Source: Bathymodiolus thermophilus thioautotrophic gill symbiont (lineage in GTDB: Bacteria > Pseudomonadota > Gammaproteobacteria > PS1 > Pseudothioglobaceae). From it: a stretch of DNA of 64,000 bases. Where the stretch lies: contig NZ_CP024634.1 of NCBI RefSeq assembly GCF_003711265.1, forward strand, positions 1,922,001-1,986,000. The letters run 5' to 3'. The first letter of the stretch is position 1, and the number at the start of each line of letters is the position of its first letter. Positions 6,591 to 14,926 of the stretch are shown here, one piece after another. A model generated the notes under the pieces. It ran no database searches. It was not told the origin of the DNA and saw nothing but the letters and a program-made list of their open reading frames with translations. A program made the position numbers and the translations under genes.

Positions 6591-7144
6591 ATGATTAAAA
6601 AGAAAAGGCAGGAGTGCCCATATAAATTACTTCCATTAAGTTTGATGAAATTCAATCAAGTAAACGCATTTTAAAATGCGTTTACTTACACTAGTGCCAA
6701 CAGTGAAATCTGCATAATGAAGATCAGTCATCAAATCTCCCGAACCATTGGCATCACCTATTGAAAAGACTGAAAAACAAATTACATATGCTTCATTCAG
6801 GTAAATAAAGTTTCAATAGGGCTAAGTAGGTGTATTGGTACGGATATACAAACAATAAATCAATAGCACGGTAAGTCAATACACATAACAAACGCTTAAA
6901 TCACAAATATGGGCTTCATTTTAATTTAGACCTATTGGGCGTGTCCGTTTTTAAAATCCTAATGGTTGTGGCAATCATTTTGCTAGTGGGAGCCTTGAAA
7001 ATCTACATTGTGCAAGAATTGATATATGGTGTGTGATTAAGTCTGCTTGGCATAAGCCCTAAAGAACAGGTCTTATACCGAAAAAATCCAGCCCCTAAAC
7101 GGGTCTGATTTTTTGTAGTTTTTTTTGTTTAAAAGCAATGAATA
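6591..7144. other. Gene-free stretch with a bidirectional terminator-like hairpin
   Basis: No gene is seen. At 7081-7114 AAAAAATC pairs with GATTTTTT around a GC-richer core (CCC/GGG), a hairpin with an A-run and a T-run that could end transcription from both sides. Around 6925-6965 a TGTCCGTTTTTAAAATCC segment faintly resembles the tandem repeats that follow. Confidence 0.4.
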
Positions 7145-7760
7145 ATAGTTTTATATGCTGATAGCAATTTACCAAGGTTTATTAATTTTTCAGAAAAAGC
7201 AGAATAGTATTGCGCTCAATAAATGTGCCAATAATTAAATCGATGTTAGTGGTACTTTTTTAGAGTTGCTTATGGCGCACTTCTAATTATTTTTCACACA
7301 TTGCAATCGAGTTTTTTTTAATGAATGCATAGCGTCTGAAGACACTTAAAAATCAAAAGCGGATCTGTTTCTGAAATTCCAATGGTTGCCAACAAATCAA
7401 AATCATTTTTTAAAACTCTTTTGTTTATTTTTTCAAAAAAGCAAGGTGGTGTCGTTCTCAATAAATGTACCAATAATTAAATCAATGTTGGTGGTACTTT
7501 TTTTAGAATTGTTTGCGGCGCACTGTTGGTTATTTTCACACATCGTAATCAAACTTTATTTTGATAGGTGCATGGTGTCTAAAGACACTTAAAAATCAAA
7601 AGCGGATCTGTTTCTGAAATTCCAATTATTGCCAACAAATGAATTCATTTTTAAAAAAACACTTCTGCCTGGTGTCAAACTCAATAATGTACCAGCCATT
7701 AAATTTATATTGGCGATACTTTTTCAACATTAAAATCAAGCTTGTGCATATCTGTAAAAT
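7145..7760. repeat. Imperfect tandem repeat, period about 243 bp, about 2.5 copies
   Basis: Copy A (about 7145-7388) and copy B (about 7389-7632) share GCGGATCTGTTTCTGAAATT at 7359 and 7602, exactly 243 bp apart, and CTCAATAAATGT.CCAATAAT, GGTACTTTTTTAGA and GACACTTAAAAATCAAAAGC. Copy C stops at about 7760 after TCAATAATGTACCAGCCATT. Each copy holds small hairpins such as GTACC...GGTAC before a T-run and GTGTC-taaa-GACAC. No reading frame is kept across copies, so this is not a coding repeat. Confidence 0.6.
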
Positions 7761-7779
7761 TGTGCAAAACAAAAAGAGC

Positions 7780-8010
7780 ACTAGCAATCATCCCGCCAGC
7801 GGGAACCCTAAAAATCTTCTACACCTGATGCACGGTTGTGCAAGGTGTAAAACCGCATAGGAATAGACTTAGTTTGTCGGACAATCGGCACCTCCATTTG
7901 TCTGCCATTTAGCAGACGAAAATAAAAAAAAATAAAAAATGCTTTAGTAGTGGTATTTGTAGTGGCAAACAAATGGCAGACAATGAAAATAAAAAAATGT
8001 CAAAAATCGA
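7780..8010. promoter_or_regulatory. Hairpin-rich non-coding region upstream of the HTH gene
   Basis: Hairpins CCCGC-ca-GCGGG (about 7794) and ACACCTGATGCAC...GTGCAAGGTGT (about 7820-7850) are followed by GTCTGC/GCAGAC and a pair of inverted segments, TTTGTCTGCCATTT (about 7898) and AAATGGCAGACAA (about 7973). Such clusters occur at transfer or replication sites and operators of plasmids. I cannot tell which, and no relaxase nick site is recognisable. Confidence 0.3.
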
Positions 8011-8118
8011 AAACACAAAATTCAATGTAACGCTTATCAAACCATTTTATTAACTTAATCATTATCTCTAATTATCTGTAAAATAGCCTAAAACAGATAA
8101 TTAAGTAAATAAAAAAAT

Positions 8119-8448
8119 ATGCCAATTTCAGCAATTAAGGCACTAAAAGAACGCTTGAATAAATTTCTAATCGATAGTGGAATGAGTAAAAACTCTTTGG
8201 CAAAAACATTAGAAATATCTCAATCTCAAGTCTCAAATTTATCAAATTTTGGTGCAAAAAGATGGACTAAAAATACCAAAAAAGTTAATGATTTTATTGA
8301 AGAATACTATCAAGATAATATCAAAATACCGTCAAAAATAGAGCAAAAAATCAAGAGAATTTTAACAAACAATCCTCAAAATAAGACTCACATATTGAGT
8401 GCTTTAGAGATAATAAACTCACTTACAAAAGATATTAAAGATGATTAA
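8119..8448 (+). CDS. HTH DNA-binding regulator (109 aa)
   Basis: Residues 10-45 contain a helix-turn-helix pattern, FLIDSGMSKNSLAKTLEISQ followed by SQVSNLSNFG, which fits an XRE/Cro-like fold with SQSQVSNL as the recognition helix. The rest is helical and charged and may dimerise. It overlaps the peptidase gene by 8 bp and is therefore cotranscribed with it. It probably regulates its own operon or transfer functions. A C-terminal segment resembling a plain linker gives no hint of a ligand domain. Confidence 0.6.
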   Translation: MPISAIKALKERLNKFLIDSGMSKNSLAKTLEISQSQVSNLSNFGAKRWTKNTKKVNDFIEEYYQDNIKIPSKIEQKIKRILTNNPQNKTHILSALEIINSLTKDIKDD

Positions 8449-8932
8449 AAATACCAAAAAATCCACTAAAATCACGCCTAAAAAACTGTTGATTTTTAGC
8501 TTAATTGCGCTCGTAATTTACCTTATAATCGGTGCGTTTTTTACTCATATTGTGGTCAATATTTCCGACTCTCATGCAGGCACATTGTTTTGGAAAAGCG
8601 ATAAAAATCCAGGGAAAAATGAGTTTGTTTATTTTAATTTTAAACACCCATTGTTACCTAAAAATATTAAAATTTTATCTAAAAAATTGGTTTGTATTGG
8701 TGGCGATAAACTGCAAATTAATGACAAATTTATCATCTGCAATGAGCAAAAATATCCGATTAAACGCAACCAAAAAACAGGAAGTGGAAAGCTAATAAAG
8801 CAATTTTATTATGATGGCATTGTGCCAAAAAATAAGGCTGTAGTTTGGGGGTCTAATCTTGAGAGTTTTGATAGTAGGTATTGGGGGTTTATTGATTATC
8901 AAAAACTAAAAACTATACTTATATTATTTTAA
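8441..8932 (+). CDS. TraF-like signal peptidase, S26 family
   Basis: 163 residues. A single N-terminal membrane segment (about 16-36, LLIFSLIALVIYLIIGAFF) is followed by NISDSHAG, in the place of the NxTxSxPxG box with the catalytic Ser (probably S44), then KKLVCIGGDKL with the catalytic Lys at about 82-83, and near the end GSNLESFDSRYWGF, the conserved box E of the S26 fold. Family members acting in conjugation (TraF of RP4, TrhF of R27) cleave and mature the pilin precursor at the inner membrane. The pilin candidate of this element is at 50119-50457, so the peptidase is encoded about 41 kb away from its substrate. The gene overlaps the HTH gene by 8 bp. Confidence 0.75.
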   Translation: MIKNTKKSTKITPKKLLIFSLIALVIYLIIGAFFTHIVVNISDSHAGTLFWKSDKNPGKNEFVYFNFKHPLLPKNIKILSKKLVCIGGDKLQINDKFIICNEQKYPIKRNQKTGSGKLIKQFYYDGIVPKNKAVVWGSNLESFDSRYWGFIDYQKLKTILILF

Positions 8933-8967
8933 AGCTATCTGCTTGTACCCAAGAAATAGGAGGACAA

Positions 8968-9258
8968 ATGTGTAACATTAATTCAGGGACATTGTATACA
9001 ATTATAATTCTAGAAGATTCAGAAGTGAGGGTGGAAACTAGGGAGCATTACACTACCAAGGAGAATTATGAATTTATATACCAAGAAGCTTATATTGATG
9101 GTATTAACAAATTCCCAGTCCTTTTTAAATTAAGAATTAAATCAGAAAATGAATATTACAAACAAGGAAGTTACACTTGCAACAACATGTTTACAGTTGC
9201 CAATAAAACTCTTAAAGTGTCTAATTATCTAGAACTTAAGACCCCTGCATTAAACTAA
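8968..9258 (+). pseudogene. ssDNA-binding (phage G5P-like) gene, 3' end replaced by IS insertion
   Basis: The 96-residue frame has a good RBS (AGGAGG). The pattern QEAYIDGINKFPVLFKLRIK, then YYKQGSYTC, then a Phe/Val strand and LKVSNYLEL follows the layout of filamentous-phage gene V-type single-stranded DNA-binding proteins (acidic strand, EAY, FP..., Y..G.Y). The last residues KTPALN and the stop come from the IS that begins at 9238. Joining 9237 to 10534, that is removing the IS and one AACTT duplication, gives YLELVKIKGDNILIQ and a stop at 10567-10569, a natural C terminus of about 101 residues. The truncated protein may still work because only the last 11 residues are exchanged. The family call is from pattern recall. 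Confidence 0.5.
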
Positions 9259-9354
9259 AAAACCCAACAAAAAATCACAAATCAACTCTCAAAACCTTAT
9301 GCAAACATTAGCATTTATGATAAAATACTATAATTATCAGACACTTACAAAAAA

Positions 9355-10359
9355 ATGCGAGTTAAAACCACTCAAGAACAAACCTTTGCTGATAGTTTTA
9401 TCAACATACCAAACTCCCAACTAGACATCATTAACAAAGTTATCGATTGGGAAGTTATAGCCAAAGATCTGTCTCATATTAAAGTTGACTATTCTGCTGT
9501 TAGTCTGTTTAAAGCGCTATTAATAGGCACATGGCACAATCTCTCTGATGAGAAGTTGGCTGATAGTCTTAGTAGAGATTTAGTCTTTATTAACTTTTGC
9601 AACTTTAGCCTAAGTGGCAACAAACCTGATGCTACAACCATTGGCAGATTTAGAACCAAACTAATCAAACAAAATCTATTTGATAGACTTTTGAGTAGCA
9701 TCAATCTTATGCTTGAGAATAATCAACTCAAACTCTCTAATGGCAAACATGTTGCCATGGATGCAACCTTAATTCAAAGTGCTAGACGCACTAAGAAGAT
9801 TATTACAACACACAAAACTGGTGAGGTTTATGAGATTGATAGTAACCCAATTCAATATTCAGATGATAAAGATGCAAGATGGACATTTAAGGCGGGAAAA
9901 TACACTTATGGATATTCATCAGTAGTAACAACTGATGCCAATGGATTAATTAACAAAGCCACTACGCACCCTGCTAATGATAGTGAAATGACTCATTTTG
10001 AAGAAAATGTTAAACAGGCAGGCAATCAAAAAGGCGTAAGAGTTTTATACGACAAAGGAGCAGCCTCTCAAGCTAATAGTGAAGCACTTAAAGCACAAAA
10101 GTTAAGAGATGGTATTATGCGCAAAAAACCCAAAGGCAAGCAAATGAGTCATTGGCATAAATTACGCAATAAAGCAATCAGCAAAAGAAGGTTTGTGGTT
10201 GAACGCACCTTTGGTACGCTCAAACGCACTTATGGTTTGGCAAGAAGTCGTTATATTGGTTTAGAGAAAGTTGCCAGCGAAGTTAATCTTAAAGCTATTG
10301 CTTATAATCTAGTTAGAGCGGCGAATGTTTATATTAACAAGGGATTAAATACAGCCTAG
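9355..10359 (+). CDS. IS5-like family transposase (DDE)
   Basis: 334 residues. The N-terminal half has the DUF772-type helical domain (YSAVSLFKALLIGTWHNLSD..., PDATTIGRFRTKL). The DDE catalytic domain follows: first Asp in VAMDATLIQSAR, second in VLYDKGAAS, Glu in RRFVVERTFGTLKR with the conserved arginine/tyrosine signature of IS4/IS5-type enzymes. It binds the terminal inverted repeats and moves the element by cut-and-paste. The start codon follows TTACAAAAAA without a strong RBS. The protein is intact and differs from copy 2 at one internal residue (His or Asn in SHWxK) and at the last residue. Confidence 0.95.
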   Translation: MRVKTTQEQTFADSFINIPNSQLDIINKVIDWEVIAKDLSHIKVDYSAVSLFKALLIGTWHNLSDEKLADSLSRDLVFINFCNFSLSGNKPDATTIGRFRTKLIKQNLFDRLLSSINLMLENNQLKLSNGKHVAMDATLIQSARRTKKIITTHKTGEVYEIDSNPIQYSDDKDARWTFKAGKYTYGYSSVVTTDANGLINKATTHPANDSEMTHFEENVKQAGNQKGVRVLYDKGAASQANSEALKAQKLRDGIMRKKPKGKQMSHWHKLRNKAISKRRFVVERTFGTLKRTYGLARSRYIGLEKVASEVNLKAIAYNLVRAANVYINKGLNTA

Positions 10360-10528
10360 GGATTATTGTGTCTTTTTTGTGGAAAGAGTAAAAAATGAGC
10401 GATTTATAGTTGATATTGATGATTTTTTTAATGAAAGCTGGGTTTTATATGTTTTTTGACTTTGAAAAGTCAAAAATTGAGGGTTTTGGGTTTTGATGGT
10501 TGGTTTTAGGGTGCTATGCAGGGGTCTT
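10360..10528. other. Non-coding right part of IS copy 1
   Basis: Between the transposase stop and the right inverted repeat there is no gene. The stretch holds GACTTTGAAAAGTC, a short palindrome that could act as a terminator, and the end TGCAGGGGTCTT. It is repeated in copy 2. Confidence 0.5.
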
Positions 10529-10551
10529 AACTTGTCAAGATTAAGGGTGAT

Positions 10552-10597
10552 AATATTTTAATACAATAATACTTATATTAAAATATTATTGTATAAT
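10552..10597 (+). promoter_or_regulatory. parA promoter with interleaved inverted repeats (candidate operator or parS)
   Basis: Two pairs of arms overlap: AATATTTTAATA (10552-10563) with TATTAAAATATT (10576-10587), and TACAATAATA (10562-10571) with TATTATTGTA (10584-10593). A TATAAT -10 box lies at 10592-10597, so a protein bound to the arms would block it. Partition operons are usually repressed by their own centromere-binding protein at such sites. The broken 3' end of the ssDNA-binding gene extends to 10569, into this site. Confidence 0.5.
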
Positions 10598-10624
10598 AGT
10601 GGCACTCAATAAGGATAAATAAAC

Positions 10625-11245
10625 ATGAAGACAATCGCAATTCTCAATCAAAAAGGTGGTGTAGGTAAAACAACTCTTGCAATTAACCTAGCCTATTCTT
10701 TAAAACAAGATGGGCACAAGGTATTAATTGTTGACTCAGACCCGCAAGGCTCGGCAAGAGATTGGAACAATGAAACAGAAGGCGCTGTGGTGCCAGTTGT
10801 GGGGTTAGATCGTGCTTCTTTAGCAAATGATATTAAAGCTGTAACAAGTGGCTATGATTTTATTATTGTTGATGGTGCGCCACAACTATCTGCACACATG
10901 GCAGCAGCTGTTAAATGTGCTGATATGATATTAATTCCAGTCAAACCATCATCGCTGGATTTATGGGCAAGTAGTGATTTGGTGGAAATTATTAAACAAC
11001 GCCAAGAAATAGGTGTGAAATTGCAAGCGGCATTTATAGTTTCTCAAGCAATTAATAATACAAAGTTAGCAGACGAAGTAAGTGAAGTTCTACTCGAATA
11101 TGGATTACCAGCCTTTCAAACCAAAGTAATGAATCGAGTCTCCTACCCAGATTCAATATCAAATGGAAAAACCGTTTTTCACACTCAAGATAAAAAAGCA
11201 CAAGATGAAATCAATAGCATTAAAGAGGAGCTACTACAATGTTAA
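10625..11245 (+). CDS. parA: ParA-family partition ATPase
   Basis: 206 residues, the size of the small ParF/VirC1-type ParA proteins without an extra N-terminal DNA-binding domain. The deviant Walker A motif KGGVGKTT lies at residues 10-17, the switch I-like DPQGSARDW at about 39-47, and the Walker B region FIIVDGAP at about 79-86. Such ATPases bind nucleoid DNA and move plasmid copies through a partner that recognises a centromere. The RBS AAGGAT is 8 bp before the ATG. The stop overlaps the next gene by 7 bp, so the pair is translationally coupled. It supports a plasmid-like or at least episomal phase of the element. Confidence 0.9.
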   Translation: MKTIAILNQKGGVGKTTLAINLAYSLKQDGHKVLIVDSDPQGSARDWNNETEGAVVPVVGLDRASLANDIKAVTSGYDFIIVDGAPQLSAHMAAAVKCADMILIPVKPSSLDLWASSDLVEIIKQRQEIGVKLQAAFIVSQAINNTKLADEVSEVLLEYGLPAFQTKVMNRVSYPDSISNGKTVFHTQDKKAQDEINSIKEELLQC

Positions 11246-11580
11246 GTGTCAAAAAACCCACCTCCAAAAGTAAAGATATTGCGGAAAAAATGAGGGAAAA
11301 GGCAGTGAGAATTTCCTACCTTACCGACGGGGAGATGAAGAAATTAAAAATAAAGTCTATCGTTACTGAAACTAAAATCTCAACTTTGCTGGATACACAT
11401 TTAGCAAAGGTTATGAAAAATAAAAGCATTAAATTCCAAAAAATAAAAGCAGGGGCTGAAAAGCGATCGTTTGCAATTAATAAAAAGAGACTTGAGGAAA
11501 TGAAAATATTTTTGATAGAACAAGAGGGAATCACTCAAGATATTTTAATTTACAATGCCATTTTAATGATAATAAAATAA
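11239..11580 (+). CDS. Putative ParA partner / centromere-binding protein (113 aa)
   Basis: A lysine-rich, mostly helical protein starting inside the end of parA. A short strand-like VRISYLTDGEMKKLKIKSIV followed by helices could be a ribbon-helix-helix unit, as in ParG-type partners, but I cannot confirm it. Position and size fit the usual second gene of a small partition cassette. It would bind the inverted repeats before parA, repress the operon and stimulate the ATPase. The assignment comes mainly from gene order. Confidence 0.55.
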   Translation: MLSVKKPTSKSKDIAEKMREKAVRISYLTDGEMKKLKIKSIVTETKISTLLDTHLAKVMKNKSIKFQKIKAGAEKRSFAINKKRLEEMKIFLIEQEGITQDILIYNAILMIIK

Positions 11581-11741
11581 TAGAAATGAATAGGTAATTA
11601 AATTTAGAGAAAATGGCACCCCGTAATCACAAACAACTGTATAGCCCTTAATCACGACTTCTTAAAAGCACTACATTTGTTGGTAAATAGGCGTTTTTGT
11701 ATTTGCTTTACAAGAAAATATTGCGAAATAAAAAACACCAT

Positions 11742-13520
11742 TTATTGGGATCCTCTATTTACCAACTCTCTATCTATAATCTCAAATATACTTTCAAAGT
11801 TTACAAAGTCTTCTTTTGTTCCATTTTTACAAATCCAATCACACAAATTACCTTTTTCATCTTTATTTATTTCCCATTTTTCTGGTTCGATAATTTTTTT
11901 ACCTCTTACAGTTTTTTCCACCTTTGGTGTAATATCGATAAAAGCCGATTTATGTTTTTTTGCTTTTTTTATAGTTTCATTGGTAAATAAATTTTCAATT
12001 CCAATAGAAATAGTATTGTCAGTAGTGGGGATAATATGCTTGACAACCTTCCCTTTTTTTCCTTTTGATTTATTTGTGTCGCAATCATAGAGTAGTAATA
12101 TATTTTGTGGCACTATCTCAGATAATTTTGAATTATAATTTTTCCATATTTTATCTAACCCTCCAAAACCATTGGTATCATACATTTCTATGTGATTTAA
12201 CACATCTTTTTTCTTTAATAATTCTGCAGATTTTTCTATATACCTTATATCGAAATCACCTTCAACAAAAAGAATAGATTTTCTTGATTTTTCTATACTT
12301 TTATTTATTTCTTTTTCAAATCTTTCAGTTTCTTTTAATATAGAATAGGCCTTATCAAACTCAGAAAACCTCTCTGAGGTAATAACTTTTCCAGATGGCA
12401 TATCTATTATTTCAAACCCATCTTCTCCGAATTTATTTTTCATACCTAAGACAAACAAAGGTGAATGCGTTGTTATAATAAACTGCACTTTAGGGAACAT
12501 TGAGATCAACTCAGGCAATACGGAATTTTGTAAATTTGAGTGTAAATGCACATCAATTTCATCAATCGCCACTATTCCTCTCATTTCCGATGTTAATATG
12601 GCTGTATTTTCGCTATTTCTAATAATATTTATAAACAAATTTAGTAAAATTGACTCCCCAAGAGACAAGTTATCTATGCTTGGCAATATTTGTTTTTCAT
12701 TGCCATCTTCTAAGTTTTCCATTATGGAAACCCTATAGCCACCTCTTGTACCTATTGCAAGTCTACATTGTTCATTTTTTAAAATTTTTTTAAGAATAGA
12801 GTTAACGCTATCCCAAAGCATTTTATTGATAAACTCACCAGACTGCGATTTCATTTGATTATGTACAAAAAAATCTAGAACCAAATCAAGCAAGAAAGAT
12901 TTGTTGTCTCTAGTTGATGAAATAATCTCGATTTCCTTACCTAATTTATTGTTATATCTTATTTCCTCGTTAAATAGAATATCGTTATAAAAAGATTTTC
13001 CTTTCCAAAAAGGTTCTTCATATCTATATGCTGGCTGGTAAAAATGTACACCACTTAACCACTCTTGCTGTAGAGCATCCCTACGATCCTCTATTTCACT
13101 TACTTTCTTTTCATTATCATTTTCACTACTCGGAAGTATTGAAAAATCTTTTATAAATTCTTTAAAATCGCCTTCAGTAGCCACCCCTATTTTGTCAACA
13201 TATTCTATACTTTTACCATTTTCATCTTGCAATTTCAAAATAGAAAAGCCAGTATTGCACCCCGTTTTTAAATTTACCCCACCCAATACTTTAAAATATT
13301 CATACCCTCCCCCTTGTGATGATTTTTGAATATCTTCAAATAACTTACCCCCTATTTCATATAAAGCATCAGCTATCGTTGATTGCAAAATAGTCTTACC
13401 AGCTCCATTTTCTCCAACAAAAATGATTGGCTTAGGCGTGTTGTTTCCATTAAAAGGCAAATCTACAGATAGCTTTTCTATAGGCCCTATATTTTTTATT
13501 CCAATGTTTTTGAGATACAT
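11742..13520 (-). CDS. OLD-like AAA ATPase with C-terminal TOPRIM-like domain (defence candidate)
   Basis: 592 residues. The N terminus is of the AAA_15/RecF-SMC kind: Walker A VGENGAGKT at residues 35-43, an ABC-type signature region LSLGESILLN at about 280-290, Walker B GIVAIDEIDVHLH at about 315 and the following IITTHSPLFV. From about residue 417, ILFVEGDFDIRYIEKSAELL, with LLLYDCDTN at about 470 and IGIENLF, looks like a TOPRIM or DUF4435 nuclease part. This layout is shared by OLD nucleases, GajA of Gabija and the fused form of the PARIS proteins, which act in phage defence. The gene stands alone, with no UvrD helicase neighbour as in Gabija. It is leftward, opposite to parA, and starts the cargo block. 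Confidence 0.75.
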   Translation of the reverse strand: MYLKNIGIKNIGPIEKLSVDLPFNGNNTPKPIIFVGENGAGKTILQSTIADALYEIGGKLFEDIQKSSQGGGYEYFKVLGGVNLKTGCNTGFSILKLQDENGKSIEYVDKIGVATEGDFKEFIKDFSILPSSENDNEKKVSEIEDRRDALQQEWLSGVHFYQPAYRYEEPFWKGKSFYNDILFNEEIRYNNKLGKEIEIISSTRDNKSFLLDLVLDFFVHNQMKSQSGEFINKMLWDSVNSILKKILKNEQCRLAIGTRGGYRVSIMENLEDGNEKQILPSIDNLSLGESILLNLFINIIRNSENTAILTSEMRGIVAIDEIDVHLHSNLQNSVLPELISMFPKVQFIITTHSPLFVLGMKNKFGEDGFEIIDMPSGKVITSERFSEFDKAYSILKETERFEKEINKSIEKSRKSILFVEGDFDIRYIEKSAELLKKKDVLNHIEMYDTNGFGGLDKIWKNYNSKLSEIVPQNILLLYDCDTNKSKGKKGKVVKHIIPTTDNTISIGIENLFTNETIKKAKKHKSAFIDITPKVEKTVRGKKIIEPEKWEINKDEKGNLCDWICKNGTKEDFVNFESIFEIIDRELVNRGSQ

Positions 13521-13948
13521 AATATTTAAAATTTAATCAATGGTTTGGATTATATTATAAAACCCCAATAATTTCAGACAACAATTTAATTTTTCTTATT
13601 TCAAACCCATTAAAATAAACAAAAAATCGGAGTAAAAAATGAATCAAATATGCATCTATATTCAAGACTAAACTCGTGCTTGAACTATTACAAAATGAAC
13701 AAACTTAGTGCAGATTGCTAGCAAGTATAACATTCTTCCTTGAAGCCTCTAAAACTGGAAAAATACCTTTATTGCTAACACAAAAATTTCCATGAAACCC
13801 TCTTTTGAAAAAGAAGTTTTCAATATTCCATTAGAAGTGCATGTACTTTTTGAGAAAAACTAAAATTTTCTGAAAATTTTTTATTCCATAATAATTTTCT
13901 AATTCAACATGTGTTTTATTTATAAATACTACAGATTCCCTTGCTTTT
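13521..13948. other. Gene-poor spacer with a possible coding remnant
   Basis: No intact gene. A plus-strand stretch ending near 13863 reads PSFEKEVFNIPLEVHVLFEK and then a stop, but has no start and is interrupted upstream, so it may be the tail of a lost gene. At 13554-13575 ATTATAAAACCCCAATAATT matches 20792 onward with two changes (see findings). Confidence 0.35.
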
Positions 13949-14926
13949 TCATTTATGGGGGCCTAAAAACCTATCACCATTAAAATGAATCATATGATCT
14001 GGATTGTCAGCAATCCAAACCTCTGTTTCCCATGCGATATCCGCTGCATTTTTTCTAAATTCTGTACGGTCTGGGAATGCTGTCACATACACGCAACCAA
14101 CTTTACAGCCTGCAAAAGCCTCTTCAAGTTCAATCCGGCGCTTAGATGAAACTGGACCGTGACTTGTAACGGCTTCAATCAAAAGCAACCACTTACGGTC
14201 TTTATCATATACCACAATATCAGGTAATTTATCATGAGACATTGGTGACACACCTAATGATTCTAAATATTCAGATTCCAATCGCATTAACTTTCCACCC
14301 TCTTTTCGACTGCTTGCAGTATCGCCAATATAAAGCAATCGGCCGCTTGCTCCAACAAAACGAGCGCAAAATTCATGAATGATATCTGCGTGAAGTTGAT
14401 TGTGTTTACCCGGTGATAATTTGATCATTTCACCATTTGGCAATGTAATGGGGATTTTATGCTTATTAAGTACTCGTTCATATTGAGCTATTAATTCTGG
14501 GACAGCATTTTTATATTCTCTTATTTTGGCTTCCCACTCTGCATTTGGATAGGTTTTCAGAATATTCAATATCAATTTATTCAATGAATAATTATTGTGC
14601 TTGCTGTTCGTTGCTCGCGTTGGATCGTCACGGTTTCGATCTACAATACGAGCTTGCTCAAACTGGTGAAGTGTTTGTCGCCTAATGGTTTCACGGCTAT
14701 TAGGCTTATAATCCATACTATAATTATTACGGATAAATTCCATTATGCTTACTGTTGGTAAAAGTGGTGCTGTTGCAGACGACCAATCGCTTGAAGGCTT
14801 TATATTGGCCAATGCTAGAAAAACCCATGCAGACCTATTATTACATTGAGCCTTTGGCAGACCCAAAGCTGTCAATAATATTTTTGCATCTCGGAGTTTT
14901 TCTTTTTGTTGAGTAGTGAATTTCAA
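13949..14926 (-). CDS. Type II restriction endonuclease, BsuBI/PstI family
   Basis: 325 residues, the usual length of this family. The conserved C-terminal catalytic part is present: KLPDIVVYD at about 233-241, then [18 protein letters not shown] at about 247-264, giving a PD...(E)xV-type metal-binding core. [16 protein letters not shown] lies before it. Enzymes of this family cut CTGCAG, so an isoschizomer of PstI is expected, though specificity is inferred from the family only. The gene starts 4 bp inside the end of its methyltransferase (14923-14926), the usual modification-first order that protects the cell before the nuclease is made. It belongs to the cargo defence block. Confidence 0.85.
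   Translation of the reverse strand: MKFTTQQKEKLRDAKILLTALGLPKAQCNNRSAWVFLALANIKPSSDWSSATAPLLPTVSIMEFIRNNYSMDYKPNSRETIRRQTLHQFEQARIVDRNRDDPTRATNSKHNNYSLNKLILNILKTYPNAEWEAKIREYKNAVPELIAQYERVLNKHKIPITLPNGEMIKLSPGKHNQLHADIIHEFCARFVGASGRLLYIGDTASSRKEGGKLMRLESEYLESLGVSPMSHDKLPDIVVYDKDRKWLLLIEAVTSHGPVSSKRRIELEEAFAGCKVGCVYVTAFPDRTEFRKNAADIAWETEVWIADNPDHMIHFNGDRFLGPHK

Larger units (their letters stand above)
9238..10528 (+). mobile_element. IS5-like insertion sequence, copy 1 (1291 bp)
   Basis: The terminal inverted repeats begin AAGACCCCTGCAT at both ends. The element is flanked by a 5-bp duplication AACTT (9233-9237 and 10529-10533). It has the same length as copy 2 at 40759-42049, and the two transposases differ at only two residues, so transposition was recent. 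It carries one transposase gene and about 170 bp of non-coding sequence downstream of it. Confidence 0.9.

Noticed and set aside
6492-6674. 60-codon frame starting in structured repeat copy 2
   Set aside because: The frame is not conserved in copy 1, where the 12-bp gap and stops differ; it has no RBS.
9233-10533. TTAA (4 bp) as target duplication of the IS
   Set aside because: TTAA fits copy 1 but not copy 2 (TTAA against TTAT); setting the ends at AAGACCCC gives consistent 5-bp duplications, AACTT and ATATT.
11677-12277. Plus-strand frames at the end of the OLD-like gene
   Set aside because: They are hydrophobic antisense readings of a Lys/Glu-rich region and have no supporting signals.
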